35,688 nucleotides of DNA from Planctomycetia bacterium TMED53 (GTDB lineage Bacteria > Planctomycetota > UBA8108 > UBA1146), in NCBI GenBank assembly GCA_002167285.1, contig NHDG01000103.1, forward strand, positions 1 through 35,688. The letters are read 5' to 3'. The notes beneath the pieces are model-generated. The model was not told the origin of the DNA. It worked only from the letters and a program-made list of their open reading frames with translations, and made no database searches. The position numbers and the translations under genes were made by a program. Position 1 is the stretch's first letter. Each line of letters starts with the position of its first letter. Shown piece by piece: positions 19,401 through 28,584 of the stretch.

Positions 19401-20453
19401 TTATCCTTGGATGTGAACTGTGGGGGTCGCAGAGCTGGCTCTGACCTCTCCGATGATGGCATGTTCTGCGACACCCGCAGCCGCCAAATCATTGATCAAG
19501 GCATCGACCCGCTCTTCAGCGACCGCGAGAAGCAATCCGCCAGAGGTTTCCGAATCGAGACATAAGGAAACCAGTGATTCCTCGATCCCATCTTCAACTT
19601 GCAGTTTCTCACCCAGATGTTGACGATTTCGAACTGAGCCGCCGGAGCAGAATCCAGCCTTTGCCAAGTCAGCGACGCCGGGAAGTAGCGGTAAAGCGTT
19701 TGCCAAGATCAACAGATCGACGCCACTTGCCAGAGCCATTTCGGAACCGTGGCCTACGAGACCAAAGCCGGTGACATCGGTCGCGGATTGAACTTGGTGA
19801 TTCAATGCGATGCTTGCACCAGCTGCATTCAGAGTTGCCATCGAATCGGAGGCTGCGGCAACGATCTCCGCATCGACCTCCGACTTATTGAGGGCGGTGC
19901 TCACCGTTCCCGTTCCGAGGGCTTTGGTGAGAAGAAGAACATCTCCTTCTTTAGCGCCACCATTGGTCAGCATGTGATCCGGATTGATGGTGCCAGTGAC
20001 GGCGAGGCCGTACTTGATCTCTGAGTCACGAACACTGTGCCCACCGAGGAGGGCGCATTGAGCCTCCTGCATCTTTTCCGCACCTCCAGCGAGAATCTCA
20101 CCGAGGATTGAAACAGGTAGGTCTTGGGGGAAGCCGACGATGTTGAGCGCGCTGAGAGGAGTTCCACCCATGGCGAAGATATCGGAGAGGCTGTTCGCCG
20201 CTGCGATACGGCCAAACTCCCGAGGGTCATCAACGATCGGTGGAAAGAAATCCACGGTTTGTACGATGGCATGATCGGAGCCTGGGATGCGGATCACTCC
20301 GGCATCATCGAGGGTATCAGGGCCGTGAAGGACCTCATCACGGGTGGGCATCGATAGGTTGGAGAGGACCTCGACCAGGTCCCCGGGTGAGAGCTTGGCA
20401 GCTCAGCCCGCACAGGATGCGTAGTTGGTCAGGCGAATCGGTTCGTCAGACAT
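19401..20453 (-). CDS. selD: Selenide, water dikinase SelD, selenocysteine-containing (in-frame UGA at 20405..20403)
   Basis: Reading from ATG at 20453: MSDEPIRLTNYASCAGUAAKLSPGDLVEVLSNLSMPTRDEVLHGPDTLDDAGVIRI...; in frame with ORF 19401..20351; U falls at the catalytic Cys/Sec position of SelD (E. coli HGAGCGCK). Confidence 0.95.
20364..20384 (-). promoter_or_regulatory. Bacterial SECIS-like hairpin 3' of the selD UGA
   Basis: GGGGACCU-GGUCG-AGGUCCUC: 8-bp stem (one G-U), 5-nt loop containing GGUC, stem starting 19 nt after the UGA. Confidence 0.8.
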
Positions 20454-20547
20454 GGCGCTCTCCTCTCTGGAACTGGAAAGATCCCCTGCAGTCTCGGTGA
20501 GGTCAAGGGCAAGTGAGCACTGAAGAGCTGGTTGTCGCGTTTTCGCT

Positions 20548-21954
20548 TCAGGAACCGACGATTTCAGCGACTCTGGCGGCGATTTCGGCGATTTCTGTCT
20601 TTTCGATGGTTCGCACATCAAGAATCACCGCATCGTCCTGGACCGTCGGCAAGATGGCGGGTTCTCCAGTACGCAACAGGCGGGCGAGCTCCTGCACAGG
20701 CATTCTTGAGGTTGTGATCTGCACACCTTTGGATGCGATGGGGCGGGCAGGAAGTGATCCGCTGCCGGCGTAGCCATCGTGATCGAGGGGTTGAACGACG
20801 AGATCTGTGAGCGAATCCAACTCTTTCAGCAGCAACTGCTGGCGTTCTGTGAGTACCTCTTCAGATTCGAGGACTCTACGTAAGGAGGGAATCGCCTGAA
20901 TCGATTCCTCTTCTCCCCTGAGGTAAACGCGAAGAGTCTGCTCCAAGGCGATGTAGGTCATCCGACCTGGTCGCATGGCACGGTAAAGAGGATGCTTGCG
21001 GCACTTTTGAACCAACTCAGCGGATCCTGCGATGATCCCCGCTTGAGGACCACCGAGAAGCTTGTCACCACTAAAGCACACGAGTGCGCAGCCACTTTCG
21101 AGACTGTCTCGGACCCACGATTCGCCACGCAGTCCACGGGAAGCCAAATCGACCATGCAACCAGAGCCCATATCGTGAACGACGGGGACCTTGTGTTTCT
21201 TACCGATATCGCACAGTTCGCCTATCTCCGCTTCCTCGGTGAAACCTACGACTCGGTAGTTGGATGTGTGAACCTTCAAAACCATCGCAGAATCGCTAGA
21301 GCACGCTTTGTCGTAGTCGCTGGCACGGGTGCGATTAGTCGTCCCCACAGCTTTCAGGCGAGCTCCTCCCTGCTCCATGATGTCAGGGATTCTGAAGGAA
21401 CCACCGATCTCGACCAGCTCACCGTGGGAAACGAGGACTTCCTTGTCCTCCGCGAGAGCTGAGAGAAGCAACAGCGTTGCTCCGGCGTTGTTATTGACGA
21501 TGGTCGCATCTTCAGCGCCGGTGAGTTCCTTGAGTAACTGGGCGCAGCCTTCATCGCGACTGCCTCGCAATCCTGATTCGAGATCGATCTCGACCCGAAC
21601 CGGATGGCGTAGTTGTTCGACCAGGGCATCCGTGACTTCGTCAGCGAGAGGCGCGCGCCCCAGTCCTGTGTGGAGGACAACACCGGTCGCATTGATGACT
21701 CTCCGGTGATAGGGCATCTGTCGTTGAGATAAGCGTGCTCCAAGCTGGGCAATGATGGAATCTTCGGAGAGCTCATCCGCTGCGATTTCTCCCGCCAAGG
21801 CATTGGCACGGAGGGAGTCGAGAAGAGCTCGACATTCACTTAAAACCAATGATCGTGAATGGGTGTCGATGAGAGTTTCCACAGCAGCGGAATTGACGAG
21901 TCGATCCACTTGGGGAAGTTTTCTCAGCAGGGCACCGATTTCGGTGGGTGTCAT
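20548..21954 (-). CDS. selA: L-seryl-tRNA(Sec) selenium transferase SelA
   Basis: RRVINATGVVLHTGLGRAPLADEV...NNNAGATLLLLSALA...GELVEIGGSFRIPDIMEQGGARLKAVGTTNRT...CFSGDKLLGGPQAGII. Confidence 0.97.
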   Translation of the reverse strand: MTPTEIGALLRKLPQVDRLVNSAAVETLIDTHSRSLVLSECRALLDSLRANALAGEIAADELSEDSIIAQLGARLSQRQMPYHRRVINATGVVLHTGLGRAPLADEVTDALVEQLRHPVRVEIDLESGLRGSRDEGCAQLLKELTGAEDATIVNNNAGATLLLLSALAEDKEVLVSHGELVEIGGSFRIPDIMEQGGARLKAVGTTNRTRASDYDKACSSDSAMVLKVHTSNYRVVGFTEEAEIGELCDIGKKHKVPVVHDMGSGCMVDLASRGLRGESWVRDSLESGCALVCFSGDKLLGGPQAGIIAGSAELVQKCRKHPLYRAMRPGRMTYIALEQTLRVYLRGEEESIQAIPSLRRVLESEEVLTERQQLLLKELDSLTDLVVQPLDHDGYAGSGSLPARPIASKGVQITTSRMPVQELARLLRTGEPAILPTVQDDAVILDVRTIEKTEIAEIAARVAEIVGS

Positions 21955-23117
21955 CGAGGCCTCTCGGCAGATTTCTCCATCAGGGCCTTTTGGGTAGAGG
22001 CCCGACGCAACTTGATGATTTCGGCATCTCCCGTTGAGATCAACTCGATTCTTGCTTTCAAATCGAGCACCGACACAGGCAGTGTACCCTGAATCAGCAA
22101 TGGTTTGCGAGATTCAGCATCGACCCAAACACGAAGTGAACCGTGGATACCAAAGAGCCCCTTGAATCGTTTCTTTTTGTCGCCATCTGAGGCAACAGGT
22201 GTGAGGCTCAATTCGATGGCGTCGTAAGTTCCTTCAGCAACTTTGAGTTCTTTTCGCTGCAATTTGTGAACTTCCACCATCCACCGGTGGTCGTCATTGA
22301 CAGCAGGGATAATCATCGGCTCCCCCTCGACGGGGAAGGTGGCAGTGCGCGCGACGTAGATCGATGACAGTAAATCTACGTAAGGTTCATCGACTTCATG
22401 AACTTTTTTGGTCATCCAGGATTCGTGGGCAGCGATGCCACAATCACGATTCCCACAATGTTTCGATTTGGTGCCCCAAGGAATTGGGCCCTTCCATTCG
22501 ACCTCGGCAATCTGATGACTTTCATCTTTGCACTCGGGATCGCGACAATGCTCTCGCCGAGTGTAGGTAATCTTGCCGTCCTCGAAGTCGAGCTTTTTGG
22601 TGTGATGCTCACTGCCACGCTGGATGTTGGTGTATTCAGTGGGGTATCCGGTGGATCGATCCAAGTGCGAAGTGATCTGCTGATCGATGGTGTAGCCGAA
22701 TCTTTCTCCCTTGCCACGTGCATGAAGGATGGTGGTCTCTTCATTCTCATGGAATGTCGCCAACTCGAGATGGCCGACCAAAACCTGTGCGCCCTTCCAT
22801 TCAACGGTCGCTCTGAAGACGAGGCGTTCACCGAGGGGAAGGGAGGAAGGCACGATTCCTGCGAGTGATTCGATGGCAATCGCGGGACTTGGGGCAGAAT
22901 CTTCGGGAGAAATTTCACCCCCATCTTGTGATTCGCCGGCGGGGGAGTTGCTGCCGTCATCGAGGGATTTTGGGGGTTTTTCCTTTGTTTCTATCTCGAT
23001 CTCGACAGCACCTACGGAGGAATCATCTCCGGTTGCCTCGACAGGAATCGAGAAGCAAAGAGTCACGATCGCCAGTAGTAGCAAGTCATTCCAAGGAATG
23101 AACCTATGGCTTGACAC
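21951..23117 (-). CDS. DUF3108-family secreted/periplasmic protein with duplicated HCx4Cx4H insert
   Basis: Signal-like N-terminus; LGERLVFRATVEWKGAQVLVGHLEL... and GSLRVWVDAESRKPLLIQGTLPV C-terminal DUF3108-type pattern; ATGA overlap with selA. Confidence 0.75.
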   Translation of the reverse strand: MSSHRFIPWNDLLLLAIVTLCFSIPVEATGDDSSVGAVEIEIETKEKPPKSLDDGSNSPAGESQDGGEISPEDSAPSPAIAIESLAGIVPSSLPLGERLVFRATVEWKGAQVLVGHLELATFHENEETTILHARGKGERFGYTIDQQITSHLDRSTGYPTEYTNIQRGSEHHTKKLDFEDGKITYTRREHCRDPECKDESHQIAEVEWKGPIPWGTKSKHCGNRDCGIAAHESWMTKKVHEVDEPYVDLLSSIYVARTATFPVEGEPMIIPAVNDDHRWMVEVHKLQRKELKVAEGTYDAIELSLTPVASDGDKKKRFKGLFGIHGSLRVWVDAESRKPLLIQGTLPVSVLDLKARIELISTGDAEIIKLRRASTQKALMEKSAERPR

Positions 23118-23446
23118 TCAGATCTCCACATCCAGGAATTAGGGGCATGGAGGTGGATCTCACAGCGATCCATCCCCCCGGATCGGCAACGTTACGATGG
23201 TATACCCCATCCCTCGGACATGCCAACGTAGAAGGGGTGTCTTTTGGTTCCCAGTGGACAAATATGTCGCTGAAAGCCTGATTTTATTGGCAGGATGCTA
23301 TTGCAGGAAACGTTTGCTGGAACATACTAAAGCCGGATCGGGGTCGGCTTTGCCCACGGATGCCCCGTTACTTGCAGGATCGAGCTTCCGCCGCGAAGGC
23401 AGGCGGGACAAGGATTTCGGGACATTCTCGATAGAAGGAGTACTTC

Positions 23447-23716
23447 ATGAACAAGGGTGAGTTGATTGCATTCGTACAGAAAGAGTTGGACGAAACCAAA
23501 GCTGGCGCAGAGCGTTGCGTTAACGCGGTTATCGATGGCATCAAAAAAGGTGTCAAGAAGGACAAGAGCGTCCAGGTCGTAGGTTTCGGAACCTTCAGCA
23601 TTCGTAAGCGTGCAGCTCGCACCGGTCGTAACCCTCAGACCGGAGAGACCATCAAGATCAAAGCTTCGAAGAGCGTTGCCTTCAAGCCGTCCAAGACTTT
23701 CAAGGACATGGTCTAA
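23447..23716 (+). CDS. hup: HU/IHF family DNA-binding protein
   Basis: MNKGELIAFVQKELDETKAGAERCVNAVIDGIKKGVKKDKSVQVVGFGTFSIRKRAARTGRNPQTGETIKIKASKSVAFKPSKTFKDMV. Confidence 0.97.
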   Translation: MNKGELIAFVQKELDETKAGAERCVNAVIDGIKKGVKKDKSVQVVGFGTFSIRKRAARTGRNPQTGETIKIKASKSVAFKPSKTFKDMV

Positions 23717-23740
23717 TCAGATTCCATTAGGAATCTCAGT

Positions 23741-23778
23741 AAAGGGTGGGTGCTCGGATAGAGCACCCACCCTTTTTT
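23741..23778 (+). terminator. Rho-independent terminator after HU (overlapping the end of convergent priA)
   Basis: AAAGGGTGGGTGCTC-ggata-GAGCACCCACCCTTTTTTT: long perfect stem plus T-run. Confidence 0.95.
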
Positions 23779-26012
23779 TATAGCAAGTTTTGAGGATCGA
23801 TATCCAGAGTGATACGAGTGGAAGACCAACGCGGTTTTTCCGAGTGAGCCAGTTTTCCCAACTCTCGAAGCGCTTCCCTGGAAGAGCTCTTCAAAAGCAC
23901 ATGTAGACGAAATCGACCGCGTAGCTTTTCAAGGGGAGCGGGAGCGGGTCCAAGAATTTGTACCTGTTGGGTGGCGATCTCTTGAAGACGATTCACCAGT
24001 TGTTCAGCACTCTCTCGATTTCGCTTTTCATCTTCATCTTCAAAGACAATCCGTGCCAAAAAGCCATGGGGTGGGTATCTCAACATCTGACGAACAGAGT
24101 TTTCGTGTTCGAGGAGTTGCTCCAAGTCTTGGTGTACTGCACAGGCGATGGCGTAGTGCTCCGGTTGCCGGGTTTGCAGGGCGACGCGCCCCGGTGAATC
24201 ACCACGGCCTGCACGGCCGGCAACCTGGCACAGCAATTGGGCGGTCTTCTCCGCGGATCTGAAATCGGGGAGTCCCAATGCCACGTCTGCGTCGAGGACT
24301 CCGACCAGGGTGACACCGGGAATGTCATGTCCTTTTGCGACCATTTGGGTGCCAACCAAAATCTGAGTTTCTCCCTCTCGGAAACGTTGAAGAATTTGTT
24401 CCATGCGCCGACCACTCGTCACCGTATCCCGATCGAGTCGATCGACGGTCGTATCGGGAAAGAGGGACAATAGCGTTTCCTCAACCCGTTCTGTTCCGGG
24501 GGATCGTTGGCGTAACCCGGTGAAGTGGCATTGTGGGCAGCGGTCAGGGATCGAGCGCTGTTCGGCACAGTAGTGGCACTGAGCGACATCCCTGTGTTTG
24601 TGATAGGTCATGGGAATGTCGCAACTGCTGCAGCGGAAGCTGTAGCCACATTGACGGCAGTTGACATCTCTGGCAAAGCCACGTCGGTTGAGAAACAGCA
24701 AAACTTGTTCGTTTCGACCGAGAGTTTCTCGAATCAAATCGATCATTCTTCTCGAGAGTAGGCCGGATGAGTCACCGGTTCCCTTTTCTTTTCGGCGGTC
24801 GATGATTTCGATCGTCGCCATGGAGCGATCACTGACCCTCTTAGAAAGAACCAACTTTTCGTAACGGCCCTGACGGGAGTTTTCGAGGGATTCCATCGAT
24901 GGAGTGGCGGATCCGAGCACGCACGGGATTCCCGATTGGTGAGCTCGCATGACAGCCACATCCCTGGCGTGATACCGAGGGTTGTTCTCTTGCTTGTAAG
25001 AACTCTCATGAGATTCGTCGACGATGATCAAGCCCAGGTTTTGGACTGGAGCAAAGACCGCACTGCGTGCTCCCAATGCCAGTTTCACTTCTCCGCTGCG
25101 CAATCGTTCGTGATGCACAGCCCGTTCAGTGTCTGAAAGCATCGAATGCAGAACCGCTACAGGGCCGAGGCGTTCTGTGAAGCGTTCGATCGCTTGGGGA
25201 GTGAGTGCGATCTCCGGGAGTAGGACCAGAACCCCTTTTTCAGCAGCGAGGGCCGCTTGTGCAGTTCGAATGTAGACTTCGGTTTTGCCGCTGCCGGTGA
25301 CTCCGTGAAGAAGAAAGGTGCGGTATTCCTCCAGAAAGATCTGTTCACGGATGCGCTGGATGGCCGCTTGCTGTTCTTCATTGGGATCAAAAGGCGCAGA
25401 TTGATCCCAGGGGCTTTCGGCGCTTAGGGTTTCACCAGGTGTTCCAAACTCGGGTGGAAGACCTTCAAAAATTTCCACACGTCCCTTTTTGTGGAGCGTC
25501 TTCACCGGGCTATCGCTGATGCCACACTCCTCGACAAGTCTGCGCAGTGGAATCGGTTTCGGATGTTCTCGCAGAAATTCGAGGACCCGATTACGAGCAT
25601 CCGCTCCACCGCCTTTTTCATCGGGGGAAGATTCACCTTGGGTACGAACCCAGCGCACCTGGCGCACTTTGCGCTCACGTACCGGCTTGGGCAAAGCGGT
25701 TTCGATGGCTTCACCGATTCCACAAACGTAATAGTCGGCGGTCCAATTGAGGAGAGACAAGAGCTCCTCAGAAAGGGTTGCACCATCCTCGACGACGGAG
25801 TGAATCTTGCGCAGACGGGGGTGTGGGGAACTCTCTGCCAGTTCAGTGACCCAGCCGTAACGGCGTGTGGGCCCGAAGGGCACGAGCACCGGTGTTCCGG
25901 GAGTCACTGAAGAACTCAGCTCTTCCGGGATGAGGTAGTCGAAGGGTTCGTGGACCGGGACAGGGATGGCAACTCTGGCTATCTTTTTCACCCTATCCCC
26001 GTTTCTGGTCAT
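23778..26012 (-). CDS. priA: Primosomal protein N' (replication restart helicase PriA)
   Basis: LLHGVTGSGKTEVYIRTAQAAL, DESHESSYKQENNPRYHARDVAVMRA, Zn-binding CRQCGYSFRCSSCDIPMTYHKHRDVAQCHYC, GTQMVAKGHDIPGVTLVGVLDAD. Confidence 0.97.
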   Translation of the reverse strand: MTRNGDRVKKIARVAIPVPVHEPFDYLIPEELSSSVTPGTPVLVPFGPTRRYGWVTELAESSPHPRLRKIHSVVEDGATLSEELLSLLNWTADYYVCGIGEAIETALPKPVRERKVRQVRWVRTQGESSPDEKGGGADARNRVLEFLREHPKPIPLRRLVEECGISDSPVKTLHKKGRVEIFEGLPPEFGTPGETLSAESPWDQSAPFDPNEEQQAAIQRIREQIFLEEYRTFLLHGVTGSGKTEVYIRTAQAALAAEKGVLVLLPEIALTPQAIERFTERLGPVAVLHSMLSDTERAVHHERLRSGEVKLALGARSAVFAPVQNLGLIIVDESHESSYKQENNPRYHARDVAVMRAHQSGIPCVLGSATPSMESLENSRQGRYEKLVLSKRVSDRSMATIEIIDRRKEKGTGDSSGLLSRRMIDLIRETLGRNEQVLLFLNRRGFARDVNCRQCGYSFRCSSCDIPMTYHKHRDVAQCHYCAEQRSIPDRCPQCHFTGLRQRSPGTERVEETLLSLFPDTTVDRLDRDTVTSGRRMEQILQRFREGETQILVGTQMVAKGHDIPGVTLVGVLDADVALGLPDFRSAEKTAQLLCQVAGRAGRGDSPGRVALQTRQPEHYAIACAVHQDLEQLLEHENSVRQMLRYPPHGFLARIVFEDEDEKRNRESAEQLVNRLQEIATQQVQILGPAPAPLEKLRGRFRLHVLLKSSSREALRELGKLAHSEKPRWSSTRITLDIDPQNLL

Positions 26013-26143
26013 TTCAGGGGGAAAACCGCCCCTGTGACCCTTCTCAGTAACGCTTTAGAAGGGCACAGGCAAGGGCCAATAAACGTTCACTTCATCGGCT
26101 ACGGTTCCCTTGTGAGGGCGGAACTTGAGCGGGAAAATGGGAT

Positions 26144-26971
26144 ATGGACACGACACCGGCAATTCGCCGCAGAATACGGAAGATCATGAAGAACTCCGAA
26201 GCTGACACTTCGAACCCCGAGACTTCAGAATGGTACGAGCGTGCCTTTCAGGCTGAGTACCTGGAGGTCTACCCCGCCCGTACCGTCGAAGCGGCTGAGC
26301 GGGAGGTGGAAGCCGCACTGAGGTGGCTATCCCCTGGGTCCGGTGATCGCTGTCTCGATCTGTGCTGTGGGGCAGGTCGGCATTCCCATTGGTTGGCAAA
26401 ATCCACAGTTGATTTGCACGCCCTTGATTTGTCCGCAGAGCTTCTTGAGCAGGCGCAGCAAAAGTTGCCGGAGAAGGTCAAGCTGCACCGTGGCGATATG
26501 CGCCAGCTTCCTTTTGAAGATCAGTTCTTCGATCACGTGATGATGTTTTTCACCTCCTTTGGTTACTTCGAAGAGGATGAGGAGAACAGCAGGGTTTTGG
26601 CAGAGGTGGCTCGGGTCGTTCGTCCTGGAGGAGGATTCCTCCTCGATCTTCCAGATCGAGAATCGACTCTGAAGAGTCTTGTTCCCAACAGTCAACGCAG
26701 AGTCGGAGAGTTGACCATCGAAGAGGCGAGAAGCATCACCGCCGATGGCAAGAGGGTTGAGAAGCAGGTCAGCCTGAAGGGACCCTCCGGAGAAGAAGGC
26801 TACATCGAATCGGTACGCCTCTTTTCCGCTGAAGAGGTCACCTCGATGCTGAAGCAGGAGGGTTGGGGTGATATTCGCTGTTATGGCGATTGGAATGACC
26901 AGCCCCATCGATCCGGCGAGTCACCAAGGATGATTTTTTCTGCTCGGCGTTCCCAGGCGGAGTCGAAATGA
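26144..26971 (+). CDS. Class I SAM-dependent methyltransferase (candidate bacillithiol N-methyltransferase)
   Basis: DRCLDLCCGAGRHSHWLAKSTVDLHALDLSAELLEQAQQKL...GDMRQLPFEDQFFDHVMMFFTSFGYF; ATGA overlap with bshC. Confidence 0.85.
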   Translation: MDTTPAIRRRIRKIMKNSEADTSNPETSEWYERAFQAEYLEVYPARTVEAAEREVEAALRWLSPGSGDRCLDLCCGAGRHSHWLAKSTVDLHALDLSAELLEQAQQKLPEKVKLHRGDMRQLPFEDQFFDHVMMFFTSFGYFEEDEENSRVLAEVARVVRPGGGFLLDLPDRESTLKSLVPNSQRRVGELTIEEARSITADGKRVEKQVSLKGPSGEEGYIESVRLFSAEEVTSMLKQEGWGDIRCYGDWNDQPHRSGESPRMIFSARRSQAESK

Positions 26972-28584
26972 ATTCGCACCATGAATCTCCCTCTGGCAAA
27001 GCGACGTTATCCGATGCGCTCGACTTGCGTCTCAAAGGAGGAGCCGCTGAAGAGGCCATCATGGGCCCCATCGCCATCGATGCGGAGTCTGTCGCGGATC
27101 ACATCGAGCGCCATCGTCACGATCCTGAAAAGCGCAACAAGTGGTTCGAGGCCCTTCGACCCACCTGGGAGGCAATGGACCTGTCTGCGGGTTCAAAGGG
27201 GGCTTTGGCCAAGTTACAGGATCCCGATTGCCGCGTGGTGATGACGGGACAGCAGCCAGCTCTGTGGGGTGGCCCGCTCCTGTGCATGATGAAGTTGCTG
27301 GCGGCAACGAGATTGGTGGCAGATCTCGAAGGCAGGGGAATCCCTGCGGTCGCGCTCTTTTGGATCGCCGATGATGATCACGATACTGGCGAGCTCGACC
27401 CCGGTTGGTTTCGCTCTCGATCAAAAGTGATCAATCCCTTCCCCAGGGGCAAAGTACCGATTTCAAGCCTCTCACTCTCGGAAGAGCAAGAATCCGCCAC
27501 TGAACGACTTCGAGCGGCCATCGAAGCTGCTCCGGCAGCGAGTGATTTGCTCAAGCGAATCGACGATGAAGTTTCGTCGGTATCATCACCTTCGCAGCAG
27601 TTCGTGAAGATTTTACAAATGCTCGCTCCCGATGAATCTTGGCTACCGGTGTTTCCAAAGTTACTACGGACTTTGCAATGGCCCTGGATTGAAAGAGCAG
27701 CCAAAGACACGAGCCAGTTTCAAAGCTGGGTTAGCGCGGCGAGTGACGAGCAACTGGCACAGGGAATCCCCGCTCCGGTAAAGGTGCGTGGGGGAGCTCC
27801 TTTCTTCTTTGTTGATTCTGCAGGGGAAAGGGTTCGGCCGGAAAAATCGAAAGAGTATTCGCAAGAGAATCTGATTGAACTGAAGGATCGACTCTCTGCA
27901 GATGCCCTGCTTCGAAGTGTGGTTCAGGATGGAATTTTTGAACCCGCTGCTGTGGTTTTGGGAGTGACCGAATGGTGTTACACCTTGCAGACCCGCGAAG
28001 TTCGGCGTGCATGGCAGGTTTCTCAGCCACTATGGCTTCCTCGACCCAGCTTACGTCCACTGGAAGCGGAGTTGGTCGAGCACTTCAGGGAACTGGGAGT
28101 GAGCGTCGAGCGTCTATCCCCAGAGTTGGATATCGCAAATGTGATTCCTTCACCGCGTGGCCAACTGAAGGGGCTCGAATTGGATCAGGCGGTCGCGGAG
28201 ATCTTGCAACGACTGAAAGAGTTGGAAGATGGGGATATGGCGAACCCCGCCCTGCGACGCAGGGCTCGCAGATTGTCATTACAATGGCAACGTCAACTGG
28301 AAGCTCTAAAGGTGGCCATCGATCATGGGCTCGACCGTGATGTGGAAGCACGCCGTCATCGATTGCGAGATATGCTTCAACAAGCTTTCCCGAGTGGTAA
28401 AGAGCAGGAGCGGTGTCGCAACTTGCTCGATCTGGTCGCATGGCATGGCGAAGAGGTGATCTCGCAGGCGAAAGAGCAAATCACCGCGGCGATCACCCGT
28501 TGGGATGGTGCCGTTAAGCCATGGATCTTGCCAAGTTTGAACGTCACTTGCGAAGAGGAGGACTCTGATGCAACCCCTTCCTGA
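26968..28584 (+). CDS. bshC: Putative cysteine ligase BshC (bacillithiol biosynthesis)
   Basis: VVMTGQQPALWGGPLLCMMKLLAATRLVADLEGRGIPAVALFWIADDDHDTGEL (GQQ...GGPL...KxxxA...W.A..DHD BshC signature); followed by bshB1 and bshA. Confidence 0.93.
   Translation: MNSHHESPSGKATLSDALDLRLKGGAAEEAIMGPIAIDAESVADHIERHRHDPEKRNKWFEALRPTWEAMDLSAGSKGALAKLQDPDCRVVMTGQQPALWGGPLLCMMKLLAATRLVADLEGRGIPAVALFWIADDDHDTGELDPGWFRSRSKVINPFPRGKVPISSLSLSEEQESATERLRAAIEAAPAASDLLKRIDDEVSSVSSPSQQFVKILQMLAPDESWLPVFPKLLRTLQWPWIERAAKDTSQFQSWVSAASDEQLAQGIPAPVKVRGGAPFFFVDSAGERVRPEKSKEYSQENLIELKDRLSADALLRSVVQDGIFEPAAVVLGVTEWCYTLQTREVRRAWQVSQPLWLPRPSLRPLEAELVEHFRELGVSVERLSPELDIANVIPSPRGQLKGLELDQAVAEILQRLKELEDGDMANPALRRRARRLSLQWQRQLEALKVAIDHGLDRDVEARRHRLRDMLQQAFPSGKEQERCRNLLDLVAWHGEEVISQAKEQITAAITRWDGAVKPWILPSLNVTCEEEDSDATPS

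Noticed and set aside
19071-19444. ORFs 19071..19313 (-) and 19223..19444 (+)
   Set aside because: They overlap the tRNA-Sec gene and show no protein-like features.
20403-20621. Minus-strand 72-aa ORF ending ...MSDEPIRLTNYASCAG*
   Set aside because: Not a separate gene; its C-terminus is the start of SelD up to the UGA, which is read as Sec.
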